From Burkholderia sp. PAMC 26561 (GTDB lineage: Bacteria > Pseudomonadota > Gammaproteobacteria > Burkholderiales > Burkholderiaceae), in the NCBI RefSeq assembly GCF_001557535.2, contig NZ_CP014306.1:1984001-2048000 (forward strand): a stretch of 64,000 nt of DNA, given 5' to 3'. This document shows positions 37,977-47,106 of the stretch, piece by piece (positions within the stretch are counted from its first letter, which is position 1; each line of letters begins with the position of its first letter). Made by a program: the position numbers and the translations under genes. The notes beneath the pieces were generated by a model. That model worked only from the letters and a program-made list of their open reading frames with translations, was not told the DNA's origin and did no database searches.

Positions 37977-40273
37977 TTGCCCAGGAACTGGAAGTCAGTC
38001 TGCACATGGCGTTTATGGAAGCACGTCAGGCGCGGCACGAGTTCATTACGGTCGAGCATCTTTTACTGGCCTTGTTGGACAACCCGACCGCGGCTGAAGT
38101 GTTGCGTGCATGCGCAGCAAACATTGAAGATTTGCGGCAAAACCTGCGCAATTTCATTCATGACAACACGCCCACCGTGCCCGGCACGGACGACGTCGAT
38201 ACTCAGCCCACGCTTGGTTTTCAGCGCGTAATTCAGCGCGCGATCATGCATGTGCAATCAACGTCGAATGGAAAGAAGGAAGTCACCGGCGCGAACGTGC
38301 TGGTCGCTATCTTCGGCGAAAAAGATTCGCATGCCGTCTACTACCTGCAACAGCAGGGCGTGACGCGCCTCGACGTCGTCAATTTCATCTCGCATGGTAT
38401 TGCGAAGACGAACACGGGCGATGCGGCGAAGGCGAGCAGCGAAGCGAATCCGGAAGCGGAAGACGCGGCAGCGCAAAAGGAAACCCCTCTTGCGCAGTTC
38501 ACGCAGAACCTGAACCAGCTTGCGAAGGACGGCAAGATCGATCCGCTGATCGGCCGCGAACTGGAAGTCGAACGTGTGGTGCAAGTACTTTGCCGCCGCA
38601 GGAAGAATAATCCGCTGCTCGTGGGTGAGGCTGGCGTGGGTAAGACCGCCATTGCCGAAGGGCTCGCCTGGCGCATCACGCGCGGCGAAGTGCCGGATAT
38701 TCTCGCCGACGCACAGGTGTATTCGCTCGATATGGGTGCATTGCTCGCCGGTACTAAGTACCGGGGCGATTTCGAGCAGCGTCTCAAGACAGTGCTGAAA
38801 GAGTTGAAGGAACGCCCGCATGCGGTGTTGTTCATCGACGAGATTCATACGCTGATTGGCGCGGGTGCTGCATCGGGCGGAACGCTGGATGCATCCAATC
38901 TGCTGAAGCCGGCGTTGTCGTCGGGTCAACTGAAGTGCATTGGCGCCACTACGTTCACCGAATATCGTGGGATCTTCGAAAAAGACGCAGCGTTGTCGCG
39001 TCGTTTCCAGAAGGTTGATGTCGCTGAGCCGACTGTCGAGCAGACCATCGCGATCCTGCGTGGACTCAAGTCACGGTTCGAGGAACATCACGGCGTGAAG
39101 TATTCGTCGGGTGCGCTTTCGGCAGCGGCTGAACTGTCGGCGCGTTTCATCACCGACCGTCATTTGCCCGACAAGGCAATCGACGTGATCGATGAAGCGG
39201 GTGCCGCGCAACGCATCCTGCCGAAGTCGAAGCAGAAGAAAACGATCGGCAAGAATGAGATCGAGGAAATCATCTCGAAGATCGCCCGCGTCCCGCCGCA
39301 AAGCGTGTCGCAAGACGATCGCAGCAAGCTGCAGACGCTGGATCGGGATCTGAAGAGCGTGGTGTTCGGGCAAGACCAGTCCATCGATGCCCTCGCGGCT
39401 GCCATCAAGATGGCGCGTGCGGGTCTCGGCAAGACGGACAAGCCAATCGGCGCATTCCTGTTCTCGGGTCCGACGGGTGTCGGCAAGACGGAAGTTGCGA
39501 AGCAACTGGCGTTCACGCTGGGGATAGAACTGCTGCGCTTCGACATGTCCGAGTACATGGAACGTCACGCGGTGAGCCGGCTGATCGGCGCGCCGCCGGG
39601 ATATGTCGGATTCGATCAGGGCGGTTTGCTGACCGAAGCCGTCACGAAGAAGCCGCATTGCGTGCTGTTGCTGGACGAAATCGAGAAGGCGCATCCGGAT
39701 ATCTACAACGTGCTGCTGCAGGTCATGGACCACGGCACGCTGACGGACAACAACGGTCGCAAGGCAGATTTCCGCAACGTCATCATCATCATGACGACGA
39801 ACGCGGGCGCTGAAGCGATGCAGAAATCGGTTATCGGCTTCACGAACCGTCGGGAAACCGGCGACGAAATGGCCGATATCAAGCGGATGTTCACGCCTGA
39901 GTTCCGCAATCGTCTGGACCAGATCATCAGCTTCCGTTCGCTGGATGAAGAAATCATCATGCGCGTGGTCGACAAGTTCCTGATGCAACTGGAAGATCAG
40001 TTGCACGAGAAGAAGGTCGATGCTGTCTTTACGGACGCGTTGCGCAAGCACCTCGCGAAGCATGGTTTCGATCCGCTGATGGGCGCACGGCCAATGCAGC
40101 GCCTGATCCAGGACACGATTCGTCGTGCGCTGGCTGACGAGTTGCTGTTCGGCAAGCTGATGACGGGTGGCCGCGTGACGGTCGACGTGGATGCGGACGA
40201 CAAGGTGTCGCTGACGTTCGACGAAAGCCCCGTCCCGCGCAATCCAAACCCGGAAGCGGTCGAGGTCGAGTAA
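37973..40273 (+). CDS. clpA: ClpA, ATPase subunit of the ClpAP protease
   Basis: A 766-residue AAA+ unfoldase with two ATPase modules. N domain residues 1-150 ([14 protein letters not shown]); D1 Walker [10 protein letters not shown] and Walker [12 protein letters not shown]2 Walker [13 protein letters not shown] and Walker [12 protein letters not shown]. The ClpP-binding loop appears as IGF in [12 protein letters not shown] near residue 620 (E. coli has IGL). The ATG 37973 overlaps the clpS stop. It unfolds N-end-rule substrates; a strong terminator follows. Confidence 0.98.
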   Translation: MIAQELEVSLHMAFMEARQARHEFITVEHLLLALLDNPTAAEVLRACAANIEDLRQNLRNFIHDNTPTVPGTDDVDTQPTLGFQRVIQRAIMHVQSTSNGKKEVTGANVLVAIFGEKDSHAVYYLQQQGVTRLDVVNFISHGIAKTNTGDAAKASSEANPEAEDAAAQKETPLAQFTQNLNQLAKDGKIDPLIGRELEVERVVQVLCRRRKNNPLLVGEAGVGKTAIAEGLAWRITRGEVPDILADAQVYSLDMGALLAGTKYRGDFEQRLKTVLKELKERPHAVLFIDEIHTLIGAGAASGGTLDASNLLKPALSSGQLKCIGATTFTEYRGIFEKDAALSRRFQKVDVAEPTVEQTIAILRGLKSRFEEHHGVKYSSGALSAAAELSARFITDRHLPDKAIDVIDEAGAAQRILPKSKQKKTIGKNEIEEIISKIARVPPQSVSQDDRSKLQTLDRDLKSVVFGQDQSIDALAAAIKMARAGLGKTDKPIGAFLFSGPTGVGKTEVAKQLAFTLGIELLRFDMSEYMERHAVSRLIGAPPGYVGFDQGGLLTEAVTKKPHCVLLLDEIEKAHPDIYNVLLQVMDHGTLTDNNGRKADFRNVIIIMTTNAGAEAMQKSVIGFTNRRETGDEMADIKRMFTPEFRNRLDQIISFRSLDEEIIMRVVDKFLMQLEDQLHEKKVDAVFTDALRKHLAKHGFDPLMGARPMQRLIQDTIRRALADELLFGKLMTGGRVTVDVDADDKVSLTFDESPVPRNPNPEAVEVE

Positions 40274-40330
40274 GCAACAAGCAGGCGATGACTGAAGTCA
40301 GGTGACACGCGTGTAAGGTGTGTCATCATC

Positions 40331-40374
40331 GGCGAGGCGGCGCGGAGAAACTTTCCGCGCCGCCTCGCTTTTTT
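40331..40374 (+). terminator. Strong Rho-independent terminator of clpSA
   Basis: GCGAGGCGGCGCGG (40332-40345) pairs with CCGCGCCGCCTCGC (40355-40368) with a 9-base loop and is followed by TTTTTT. Confidence 0.93.
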
Positions 40375-40415
40375 ACGTCCGCGAGCGTTGCGGATATTGA
40401 CTTCAAGAGGTTGAT

Positions 40416-41789
40416 TTGAGCTTTGAACGTGGGTCGTTCGAGACCATTGTCGAACGGGAGAAGGGGCTGCACCGGAGTCTGACGGCCGGACAGATGTCGA
40501 TGATCGCCATTGGCGGGGCGATTGGAACGGGATTGTTTCTGGGCAGTGGTTTTGCGATTGGCTTTGCCGGGCCGAGCGTGTTGCTGAGTTACGCGATAGG
40601 CGCGGTCATCGCCTTGTTGCTGATGGGCGCGCTTGCCGAGATGACGGTGGCGCATCCGACATCGGGTTCGTTCGGCGCTTACGCAGAGTTTTATATCGGG
40701 CCGCTCGCGGGGTTTCTCGTGCGGTACGCCTACTGGTCGGCGGTTGTGTTCGCCGTCGGCACGGAGGTCAGCGCGGTTGCCGTGTTCATGAAGTACTGGT
40801 TCGCGAACGTGCCGGGCTGGTACTGGATCGTCGGGTTTTCGGGCGCGTTGATCGGCGTGAACGCAGCCAGCGTGAAGGTCTACGGCGTGATCGAGTATGC
40901 GTTTTCGATGCTGAAGATCGTGGCTATCGTCGCGTTCATTTTGCTCGGCGCCGTGTTCGTCTATGGCGCGCCAACGTCTTCCGGCGTGGGGTTCAGCAAC
41001 TTCACCGCGCACGGTGGGTTCTTTCCGCACGGCTTGAAAGGCATGTGGTTCGCGGTGATCGTGTCGATTTTCAGCTACCTGAACATCGAGACCATTGCGG
41101 TCGCAGCGGGCGAAGCGCGCGATCCTCAACGCGCAGTGGCGAAGGCGTTCAGGTCGACCGTCTTCCGTCTTGTGCTGTTTTACTTACTCACGCTGGCGCT
41201 GATGCTGGCCATCGTTCCATGGACGCAGGCGAGCACTGACGAAAGTCCGTTCGTCAAGGTGATGGCCGCCACGCACGTTCCGTACGCGGCGGGTGTGATC
41301 AACTTCGTGGTGCTGGTCGCGGCGCTGTCCGCCATGAACAGCCAGCTCTATATCACCACGCGCATGATGTTCAGCCTGTCGCGCGCGGGCTACGCGCCGG
41401 CTCGATTCGGGCGCCTGAGCGCGAACGGCGTGCCGACCGCGGCGCTTTCCGTCTCGACCATCGGCATTGCGCTGGCGACCGTCCTGACCGCGTTCTGGCC
41501 GGCGATGGCCTTCGGCTTGATGATGTCGCTCGCCATTTTCGGCGCGATGTTCGCGTGGCTGATGATCTTCGTCACGCATCTTTTCTTCCGCGCGCGCTAC
41601 AACGGGCCTCCGCTGTCCTTCCGCATGATCCTGCATCCGGTCGGAAGCGTGCTCGGCGCGGTCCTGATGGCCGCGATCATGATCACCACCGCGTTCACCA
41701 ACGAATTCCGCATGACGCTCGTCTACGGATTTGCGTTCATGGCCGTCCTGATTGGCGTCTATGCGATCTGGTATCGGAAGCGCGCCTAA
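40416..41789 (+). CDS. Amino-acid permease (APC superfamily, AAT family)
   Basis: A 457-residue transporter with about twelve helices. The start of the family signature is GLHRSLTAGQMSMIAIGGAIGTG; helix 3 carries ALAEMTVAHPTSGSFGAYAEF. It imports amino acids by proton symport; the AAT branch includes GabP, AroP, PheP, ProY and YifK, and the exact substrate is not decided by sequence. It uses a TTG start at 40416, with AAGAGG 6 bases upstream. No terminator is clear after the gene, but a DeoR operon promoter follows at once. Confidence 0.9.
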   Translation: MSFERGSFETIVEREKGLHRSLTAGQMSMIAIGGAIGTGLFLGSGFAIGFAGPSVLLSYAIGAVIALLLMGALAEMTVAHPTSGSFGAYAEFYIGPLAGFLVRYAYWSAVVFAVGTEVSAVAVFMKYWFANVPGWYWIVGFSGALIGVNAASVKVYGVIEYAFSMLKIVAIVAFILLGAVFVYGAPTSSGVGFSNFTAHGGFFPHGLKGMWFAVIVSIFSYLNIETIAVAAGEARDPQRAVAKAFRSTVFRLVLFYLLTLALMLAIVPWTQASTDESPFVKVMAATHVPYAAGVINFVVLVAALSAMNSQLYITTRMMFSLSRAGYAPARFGRLSANGVPTAALSVSTIGIALATVLTAFWPAMAFGLMMSLAIFGAMFAWLMIFVTHLFFRARYNGPPLSFRMILHPVGSVLGAVLMAAIMITTAFTNEFRMTLVYGFAFMAVLIGVYAIWYRKRA

Positions 41790-41830
41790 AAAGCGCCACG
41801 AGCGCGGGTAAACACCGACGATAAACCGCT

Positions 41831-41874
41831 TTGCGTCTCTTTCGTTTCGAAACTAGAATCTTTCGAAACGAAAG
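41831..41874 (+). promoter_or_regulatory. Promoter and 14-bp-arm operator of the DeoR-tagatose operon
   Basis: A sigma70-like promoter with -35 TTGCGT (41831-41836), a 17-base spacer and -10 TAGAAT (41854-41859) is wrapped by a perfect inverted repeat: arms CTTTCGTTTCGAAA (41839-41852) and TTTCGAAACGAAAG (41861-41874) with an 8-base spacer containing the -10. DeoR-family repressors such as GlpR bind TTTCG-rich repeats. Blocking the -10 should repress, and the site lies 18 bases before the deoR start, giving autoregulation. Binding is inferred. Confidence 0.75.
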
Positions 41875-41892
41875 TGCAAAGGTGGTTTGTCC

Positions 41893-42705
41893 GTGCTGGC
41901 CAATAAAAACTCGCTTCATCGACGTCTGCGCATTGTCGAACTTGTCCGCAAGCGCGGCGAGGTATCGGTCGATGAACTCGCGACTGCGTTCGACGTATCG
42001 AGCGTCACCATCCGCTCTGACCTGAATTACCTCGAGCAGCAGCGCTACCTCATCCGTGCGTTCGGCAAGGCGCGCTACGTCGCGCAACGGCCGGGCGAAA
42101 ACGTGTTGTCGGCGGTGCCGGCGAGCGCGACCCGGCAGGCCGCCGATATGGCGATCGCAAGGCTGGCGGCGGATTTCATCGATGACCACGCGTCTGTGTT
42201 TATCGGCGCCGGAGTGATCACGCACAAGCTCTTGCCCTTGCTCGCCGACCGCTCGAACCTGGCGCTGACGCTCAACGACATTTCAATGGTGCCGACCGTC
42301 CAGCGTTTCGTGCGTTGCGAGCTGCGGCTTTCCGGCGGCTCGCTCGATGACGATTCCACCGTGCTGCTCGGTCCTGACGCGGAGCGATCGTTGTCGGCTT
42401 TGTCGCTGGATCTGGTAGTGCTCGAAGCGATGGGTTTTGATCGCGAAGGCAATCTGCTGTGCGCCGATCCGCGTCTTGCCGACGTATACAAGGCGGCGTT
42501 GAAGAACGCGAAACGGATTGTCGTTGTTGCGTATCAGCCCGCGCTGCAAGGCGAGGGCAAGATGTTTTGTCACGTAAGCCGCCTGGGCGGACTGGTCCTC
42601 GATGACGCCATCGACCCACCCACGCTCGACCTGATTCTCAAGGCCGGACTCGATGTGAACCGGCGGGAAGAAGGGATTCTCGAATTTCGTAATCAGCAAC
42701 CCTAA
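41893..42705 (+). CDS. DeoR-family transcriptional regulator of the tagatose operon
   Basis: A 270-residue DeoR/GlpR regulator with an N-terminal helix-turn-helix (RRLRIVELVRKRGEVSVDELA, then VSSVTIRSDLNYLEQQ) and a C-terminal sugar-phosphate sensor domain (ADFIDDHASVFIGAGVITHKLLPLL, LTLNDISMVP, LSGGSLDDDS). A phosphorylated sugar such as D-tagatose 6-phosphate is the likely inducer. Start GTG 41893 lies 7 bases after AGGTGG; an in-frame TTG at 41887 is possible. It precedes the transporter genes by 21 bases in one operon. Confidence 0.92.
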   Translation: MLANKNSLHRRLRIVELVRKRGEVSVDELATAFDVSSVTIRSDLNYLEQQRYLIRAFGKARYVAQRPGENVLSAVPASATRQAADMAIARLAADFIDDHASVFIGAGVITHKLLPLLADRSNLALTLNDISMVPTVQRFVRCELRLSGGSLDDDSTVLLGPDAERSLSALSLDLVVLEAMGFDREGNLLCADPRLADVYKAALKNAKRIVVVAYQPALQGEGKMFCHVSRLGGLVLDDAIDPPTLDLILKAGLDVNRREEGILEFRNQQP

Positions 42706-42726
42706 ACAATATCTGGAGACACGTTC

Positions 42727-43614
42727 ATGTTTCGTCGTTCCGTCCTGGCCGTTCTTGTCACCGCTGTCGCTGCAACCGCCGCCCACGCCGCCGATGTGAA
42801 GATTGGCGCATCGCTGCTTACGCAACAGCATCCGTTCTACGTCGAACTCGCCAACGCAATGAAAGCGGAAGCCGCGAAGGATCACGCGCAAATCGATATT
42901 GCAATTGCAAACCAGGATCTGAGCAAGCAGATCGCCGACGTGCAGGATTTCGTCACGAAGAAGGTCGATGTGATCGTGATCTCGCCGGTCGATTCGAAGG
43001 GCGTGAAAGCCGCCGTGCTGACGGCGGAGAAGGCCGGCATTCCAGTCATCACCGTCGATATCAGCGCGGCAGGCGTCGAGGTTGCATCGCATATCGCGAC
43101 CGATAACTACGCTGGTGGCTTGCAAGCCGGCGCGCTGATGTGCAAGGTGCTGGGCGGCAAGGGCAAGGTCGGCGTGATCGATTACCCGACGATCCAGTCC
43201 GTGATCGACCGCGTGACGGGCTTCAAGAAAGCGCTCGCCGCATGCCCGGACGTGAAGATCGTCGCAATCCAGCCGGGCATCACGCGTGCCGATGCATTGA
43301 GCGCGGCGCAGAACATGTTGCAGGCGAACCCTGATCTCGCGGGCATCTTCGGTTTTGGCGATGACGCTGCAATGGCTGCAGCGGTCGCAGGGAAATCGGC
43401 GGGGAACAAAGTGAAGGTGATCGGCTTCGACGGCATGCCGGAAGCGCGCGCAGCAGTCGATAAGAACCCGAACTTCGTTGGCGTGATCCGTCAGTATCCG
43501 GACAAGATGGGTGCGCTCGCAGTGGACACGGCCGTCAAGGTCGCGGCCAAGCAAGCGGTGCCGAAGCTGCAGCCGGTCACGCCCGGGCAGTATCTGAACG
43601 CGTCGGTGAAATGA
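42727..43614 (+). CDS. Ribose-type sugar ABC transporter substrate-binding protein
   Basis: A 295-residue periplasmic protein (RbsB family, type I fold) with signal peptide MFRRSVLAVLVTAVAATAAHA cleaved before ADVKIGASLL. Internal landmarks are the QDLSKQIADVQDFVTKKVDVIVISPVDSKG segment and the GFGDDAAMAAA hinge region. It captures a monosaccharide, probably D-tagatose or a related ketose, judging by the kinase and epimerase downstream. Family alone does not define the sugar. Confidence 0.92.
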   Translation: MFRRSVLAVLVTAVAATAAHAADVKIGASLLTQQHPFYVELANAMKAEAAKDHAQIDIAIANQDLSKQIADVQDFVTKKVDVIVISPVDSKGVKAAVLTAEKAGIPVITVDISAAGVEVASHIATDNYAGGLQAGALMCKVLGGKGKVGVIDYPTIQSVIDRVTGFKKALAACPDVKIVAIQPGITRADALSAAQNMLQANPDLAGIFGFGDDAAMAAAVAGKSAGNKVKVIGFDGMPEARAAVDKNPNFVGVIRQYPDKMGALAVDTAVKVAAKQAVPKLQPVTPGQYLNASVK

Positions 43615-45149
43615 ATACCGTCTTGGAACCTCGCGATGCCGTGCGGTTTCCCACGCCGTTGCTCGAGCTGCGCGGCATCGCGAAATCGTTCGGTCCGGTC
43701 GAGGCGATCAAGGACGTGTCCCTCGCCATCTTGCCGGGCCGCGTCCATACGCTGCTCGGTGAAAACGGCGCGGGCAAGTCGACGCTGATGAAGATTCTCG
43801 CGGGCGTTCACGCGCCCACGCGTGGCGAGATCCTGATGAATGGCGCACCTGTTACGTTCGCCACGCCCGGCGAATCGCAGAAGGCGGGCATTGCGATCAT
43901 TTATCAGGAACTGAGTCTCGCGAAGAATCTGAGCGTTGCCGAAAACATCTTCGCGGGGCACGAGCCGCGGCGTTTTGGCGTGGTCGATTTCAAGCGTTTG
44001 TACGCTCAAGCTCAGGTCCTGCTCGATGACCTCGGTATCGATATCGAGGCAACCGCACCTGTTTCACGCCTGTCGATGGCGCAGCGTCAGCTCGTGGAAA
44101 TCGCGAAGGCGCTGAGCCGCGATGCATCGCTCGTGATCATGGACGAACCCACGTCGTCGCTGAGCGATCGTGAAGCGGAGATCCTGTTTCATATCGTCAC
44201 GAAGCTGACGGCGAAGGGCGCGGCGGTCGTCTATATCTCGCACCGCATGGACGAGATCATGCGCATCTCCGATGACATCTCGGTGATGCGCGACGGCCGT
44301 TACATCGCGACGTTGCAGAAGGATCAGACGACCATTGGCGCATTGATCGCGATGATGGTCGGCCGCGAAATGAACGATGTTTATCCACGACGGGAAACGC
44401 CTTATGTGCGGCCATCGTTGCCGTTGCTGAAGGTCGGCAACCTGACGCTGCCCGGCCAGTTCGAGAACATCAGCTTCGAGATCCACGCGGGCGAGATCCT
44501 CGGTTTCTTCGGCTTGATCGGCGCGGGAAGATCGGATGTGATGAAGGCGCTGTTCGGCATCGGCCGGCCGAGCGGCGAGATCACGATGAGCGGCAAGCGC
44601 TTGAAGTTGCGCAATCCGGCCCACGCCATTCGCGAAGGCATTGCGTTCGTCACCGAAGACCGCAAGCACGAGGGTCTCGTGCTGATGCACTCCATAGCCA
44701 ACAACGTGACGATGGCGAGTTTCGAGGAACACGGTTCGCGCTTCGGCATCCTGAACCGCCGCTTCGAACGCGAAGAAACCGCGAACGCCATGGCGCGCAT
44801 GAACATCCGCGCATCGGGACCGTTCCAGGCCGTTGGAAACTTGAGTGGCGGCAACCAGCAGAAAGTCGTGTTCTCGAAATGGCTGGCGCGCAAACCGAAA
44901 GTCCTGATCCTCGATGAACCCACGCGCGGCGTCGATGTCGGCGCGAAGTTCGAAATCTATCGCGTGATTCGCGAGCTCGCCGCAAGCGGGACCGCGATCA
45001 TCCTCGTTTCATCGGAATTGCCGGAAGCGCTTGCCATGAGCGACCGGCTCGTCGTGATGCGCGAAAAACGCATCGTCCATGAGTTCAACGCTCAAGGTCC
45101 GACGCAGGAAGACGTCATGTCGTACGCAACAGGAGCCACAACAGCATGA
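43611..45149 (+). CDS. Sugar ABC transporter ATP-binding protein (RbsA type)
   Basis: A 512-residue protein with two ATPase halves. The first has Walker A GENGAGKST, signature LSMAQRQLVEIAKAL and Walker B LVIMDEPTSSLS; the second has a degenerate P-loop GLIGAGRSD, signature LSGGNQQKVVFSKWL and VLILDEPTRGVDVG. This pattern is standard for RbsA/XylG. It overlaps the binding-protein gene and the permease gene by 4 bases each and powers import. Confidence 0.94.
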   Translation: MNTVLEPRDAVRFPTPLLELRGIAKSFGPVEAIKDVSLAILPGRVHTLLGENGAGKSTLMKILAGVHAPTRGEILMNGAPVTFATPGESQKAGIAIIYQELSLAKNLSVAENIFAGHEPRRFGVVDFKRLYAQAQVLLDDLGIDIEATAPVSRLSMAQRQLVEIAKALSRDASLVIMDEPTSSLSDREAEILFHIVTKLTAKGAAVVYISHRMDEIMRISDDISVMRDGRYIATLQKDQTTIGALIAMMVGREMNDVYPRRETPYVRPSLPLLKVGNLTLPGQFENISFEIHAGEILGFFGLIGAGRSDVMKALFGIGRPSGEITMSGKRLKLRNPAHAIREGIAFVTEDRKHEGLVLMHSIANNVTMASFEEHGSRFGILNRRFEREETANAMARMNIRASGPFQAVGNLSGGNQQKVVFSKWLARKPKVLILDEPTRGVDVGAKFEIYRVIRELAASGTAIILVSSELPEALAMSDRLVVMREKRIVHEFNAQGPTQEDVMSYATGATTA

Positions 45150-46138
45150 ACCCGAGCCAACTCAGCGGCGGCGCAGCACCGCGCCGTTCGCACGCAAGCG
45201 GCGCGTTCAATCGCGCGCTCAGGCATTACGGCGGCATTGTCGTCGGGCTGATCGTCTTGTGCGGATTTTTCTGGGCGCTGTCGCCCAACTTCATGTCCGT
45301 GAATAATCTGCTGAATGTCGTGATGCAGGTGTCCATCGTCGCGATACTCGGCTTCGGCATGACCTACGTGCTGCTGCTCGGCGATATCGACTTGTCGGTC
45401 GGTGCGACGATGGCACTGGTCGGCACCGTCTGTGCGTTCGCGCTGGAGCATGGTGCATCGCCGTTCCTTGCCGTGCTCGCCGCCATGGGCACCGGGCTCG
45501 TTCTCGGGGCCATCAACGGCTCGCTTTCGGCGTTGCTCACGATTCCGTCGTTCATTGTCACCGTCGCCACCATGGGTGTGTTTCGCGGTTTCGCGTATCT
45601 GACGTCGAACGGTGTGCCGATTTCCATCGACAACGACGCCTTCGCTTTCCTAGGCAACGGCGCGGTGCTCGGCATTCCGCTGCCCATCTGGATTCTCGCG
45701 GTATTGCTGCTGTTGAATCACTTCGTGCTCTCGCGTACCGTGTTCGGACGCAAGGCGTACCTGGCAGGCGGCAATCGCGAGGCGGCGCTGTATTCGGGTA
45801 TCGATGTGAACCGTCTGCGGATCATGATCTTCATGATCTCGGGTCTGCTTGCGAGCATTGGCGGCGTGCTGATGACATCGCGGCTTTACTCGGCGCAGCC
45901 GAACGCGGGTATTGGTTATGAACTCGATGCCATTGCCGCAGCCGTGCTCGGCGGCACGAGTCTCTCGGGCGGTTATGGAACGATCACCGGAACGCTGATC
46001 GGCGCGCTGATCATCGGCGTCATCAACAACGGCATGAACCTGCTGAGCGTTCCCTATTTCTATCAACTCATCGTGAAAGGCATCGTGATTCTGGTCGCGG
46101 TGTGTATCGATGTTCAAACGAAGAAACGTCATGCCTAA
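45146..46138 (+). CDS. Sugar ABC transporter permease (RbsC type)
   Basis: A 330-residue membrane protein of the RbsC/XylH/AraH class with about ten helices; landmarks are LLGDIDLSVGATMALVGTVC, ALLTIPSFIVTVATMG and AAVLGGTSLSGGYGTITGTLIGALIIGVINNGMNLL, the last being the family signature. It pairs with the upstream ATPase. The C-terminal 8 bases overlap the kinase gene. Confidence 0.93.
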   Translation: MNPSQLSGGAAPRRSHASGAFNRALRHYGGIVVGLIVLCGFFWALSPNFMSVNNLLNVVMQVSIVAILGFGMTYVLLLGDIDLSVGATMALVGTVCAFALEHGASPFLAVLAAMGTGLVLGAINGSLSALLTIPSFIVTVATMGVFRGFAYLTSNGVPISIDNDAFAFLGNGAVLGIPLPIWILAVLLLLNHFVLSRTVFGRKAYLAGGNREAALYSGIDVNRLRIMIFMISGLLASIGGVLMTSRLYSAQPNAGIGYELDAIAAAVLGGTSLSGGYGTITGTLIGALIIGVINNGMNLLSVPYFYQLIVKGIVILVAVCIDVQTKKRHA

Positions 46139-47102
46139 TTCAAACGGTGTTCCCTCGAAGGCCGGCACCATCGTCGCGATGGGCGAGATCCTGGTCGAGA
46201 TCATGGCCACGAAGATCGGCCAGCGTTTCAGCGAACCGGGCACGCTGATCGGCCCTTTTGCCAGCGGCGCGCCGGCGATCTTTATCGATCAGGTGGCGAA
46301 GCTCGGCAGCCCCTGCGCCATGATTGGTTGCGTGGGCGACGACGACTTCGGCGTGCTCAACGTCGAACGCCTACGGACCGACGGCGTGGACGTTTCCGGC
46401 ATCGCCGTGCTTAAAGACGCGACCACGGGCAGCGCGTTCGTGACGTACCGTGAAGACGGCGATCGCGATTTTATCTACAACATCACGAACAGTGCGTCGG
46501 CGCAGTTGTCGGTGGCGAACTTGCGCGAAGACCTGCTGGCCAACTGCGGCAACTTCCACGTGATGGGGTCGTCACTGTTCTCGTTCAGGATCATCGAAGC
46601 CATGAAGCAGGCTATCGAAACGGTGAAGAAGAACGGCGGCACGGTGAGTTTCGATCCGAACATCCGCAAGGAAATGCTGCGGATTCCGGAAATGCGCGAT
46701 GCGCTCGACTTCATCCTCGATTACACCGACGTCTTCCTGCCAAGCGGTCATGAAGTGACGTTGCTCGCGAGCGCAACGTCGGAGCGTGGGGCTATCGACG
46801 AGTTGCTCAAGCGCGGCGTGAAGGAAGTGGTGGTGAAGCGCGGTGCGGAAGGCTGCAGTTTCTTCGATGCCAACGGCGAGACGCATCGCCCGGCGTTCAA
46901 AGTCGAAGAACTCGATCCGACGGGCGCGGGCGATTGCTTCGGCGCGACGTACATCAGTTGCCGCGCCCAAGGCATGGACGTGGAGGCGGCGCTCAAATAT
47001 GCGAGCGCAAGCGGGGCGCGGGCGGTCGGCGTGAAAGGCCCGATGGAAGGCACGGCGACCTTCGCCGAGCTCGACGCGTTTTTGAAAACAGCCACGGAGT
47101 AA
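46131..47102 (+). CDS. tagK: PfkB-family sugar kinase, likely D-tagatose kinase
   Basis: A 323-residue PfkB/ribokinase-family kinase. The C-terminal catalytic signature is DPTGAGDCFGATY near residues 258-270, and the N-terminal substrate segment is GEILVEIMATKIGQRF. Placed between a ribose-type transporter and a GatZ-family gene, it is most easily read as the D-tagatose kinase known from Agrobacterium altritol/galactitol catabolism (EC 2.7.1.101); 2-keto-3-deoxygluconate kinase is the chief alternative by family. ATG 46131 was chosen over 46110, since it starts MPNSNGVPSK and overlaps the permease stop. Confidence 0.75.
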   Translation: MPNSNGVPSKAGTIVAMGEILVEIMATKIGQRFSEPGTLIGPFASGAPAIFIDQVAKLGSPCAMIGCVGDDDFGVLNVERLRTDGVDVSGIAVLKDATTGSAFVTYREDGDRDFIYNITNSASAQLSVANLREDLLANCGNFHVMGSSLFSFRIIEAMKQAIETVKKNGGTVSFDPNIRKEMLRIPEMRDALDFILDYTDVFLPSGHEVTLLASATSERGAIDELLKRGVKEVVVKRGAEGCSFFDANGETHRPAFKVEELDPTGAGDCFGATYISCRAQGMDVEAALKYASASGARAVGVKGPMEGTATFAELDAFLKTATE

Positions 47103-47106
47103 TGTC

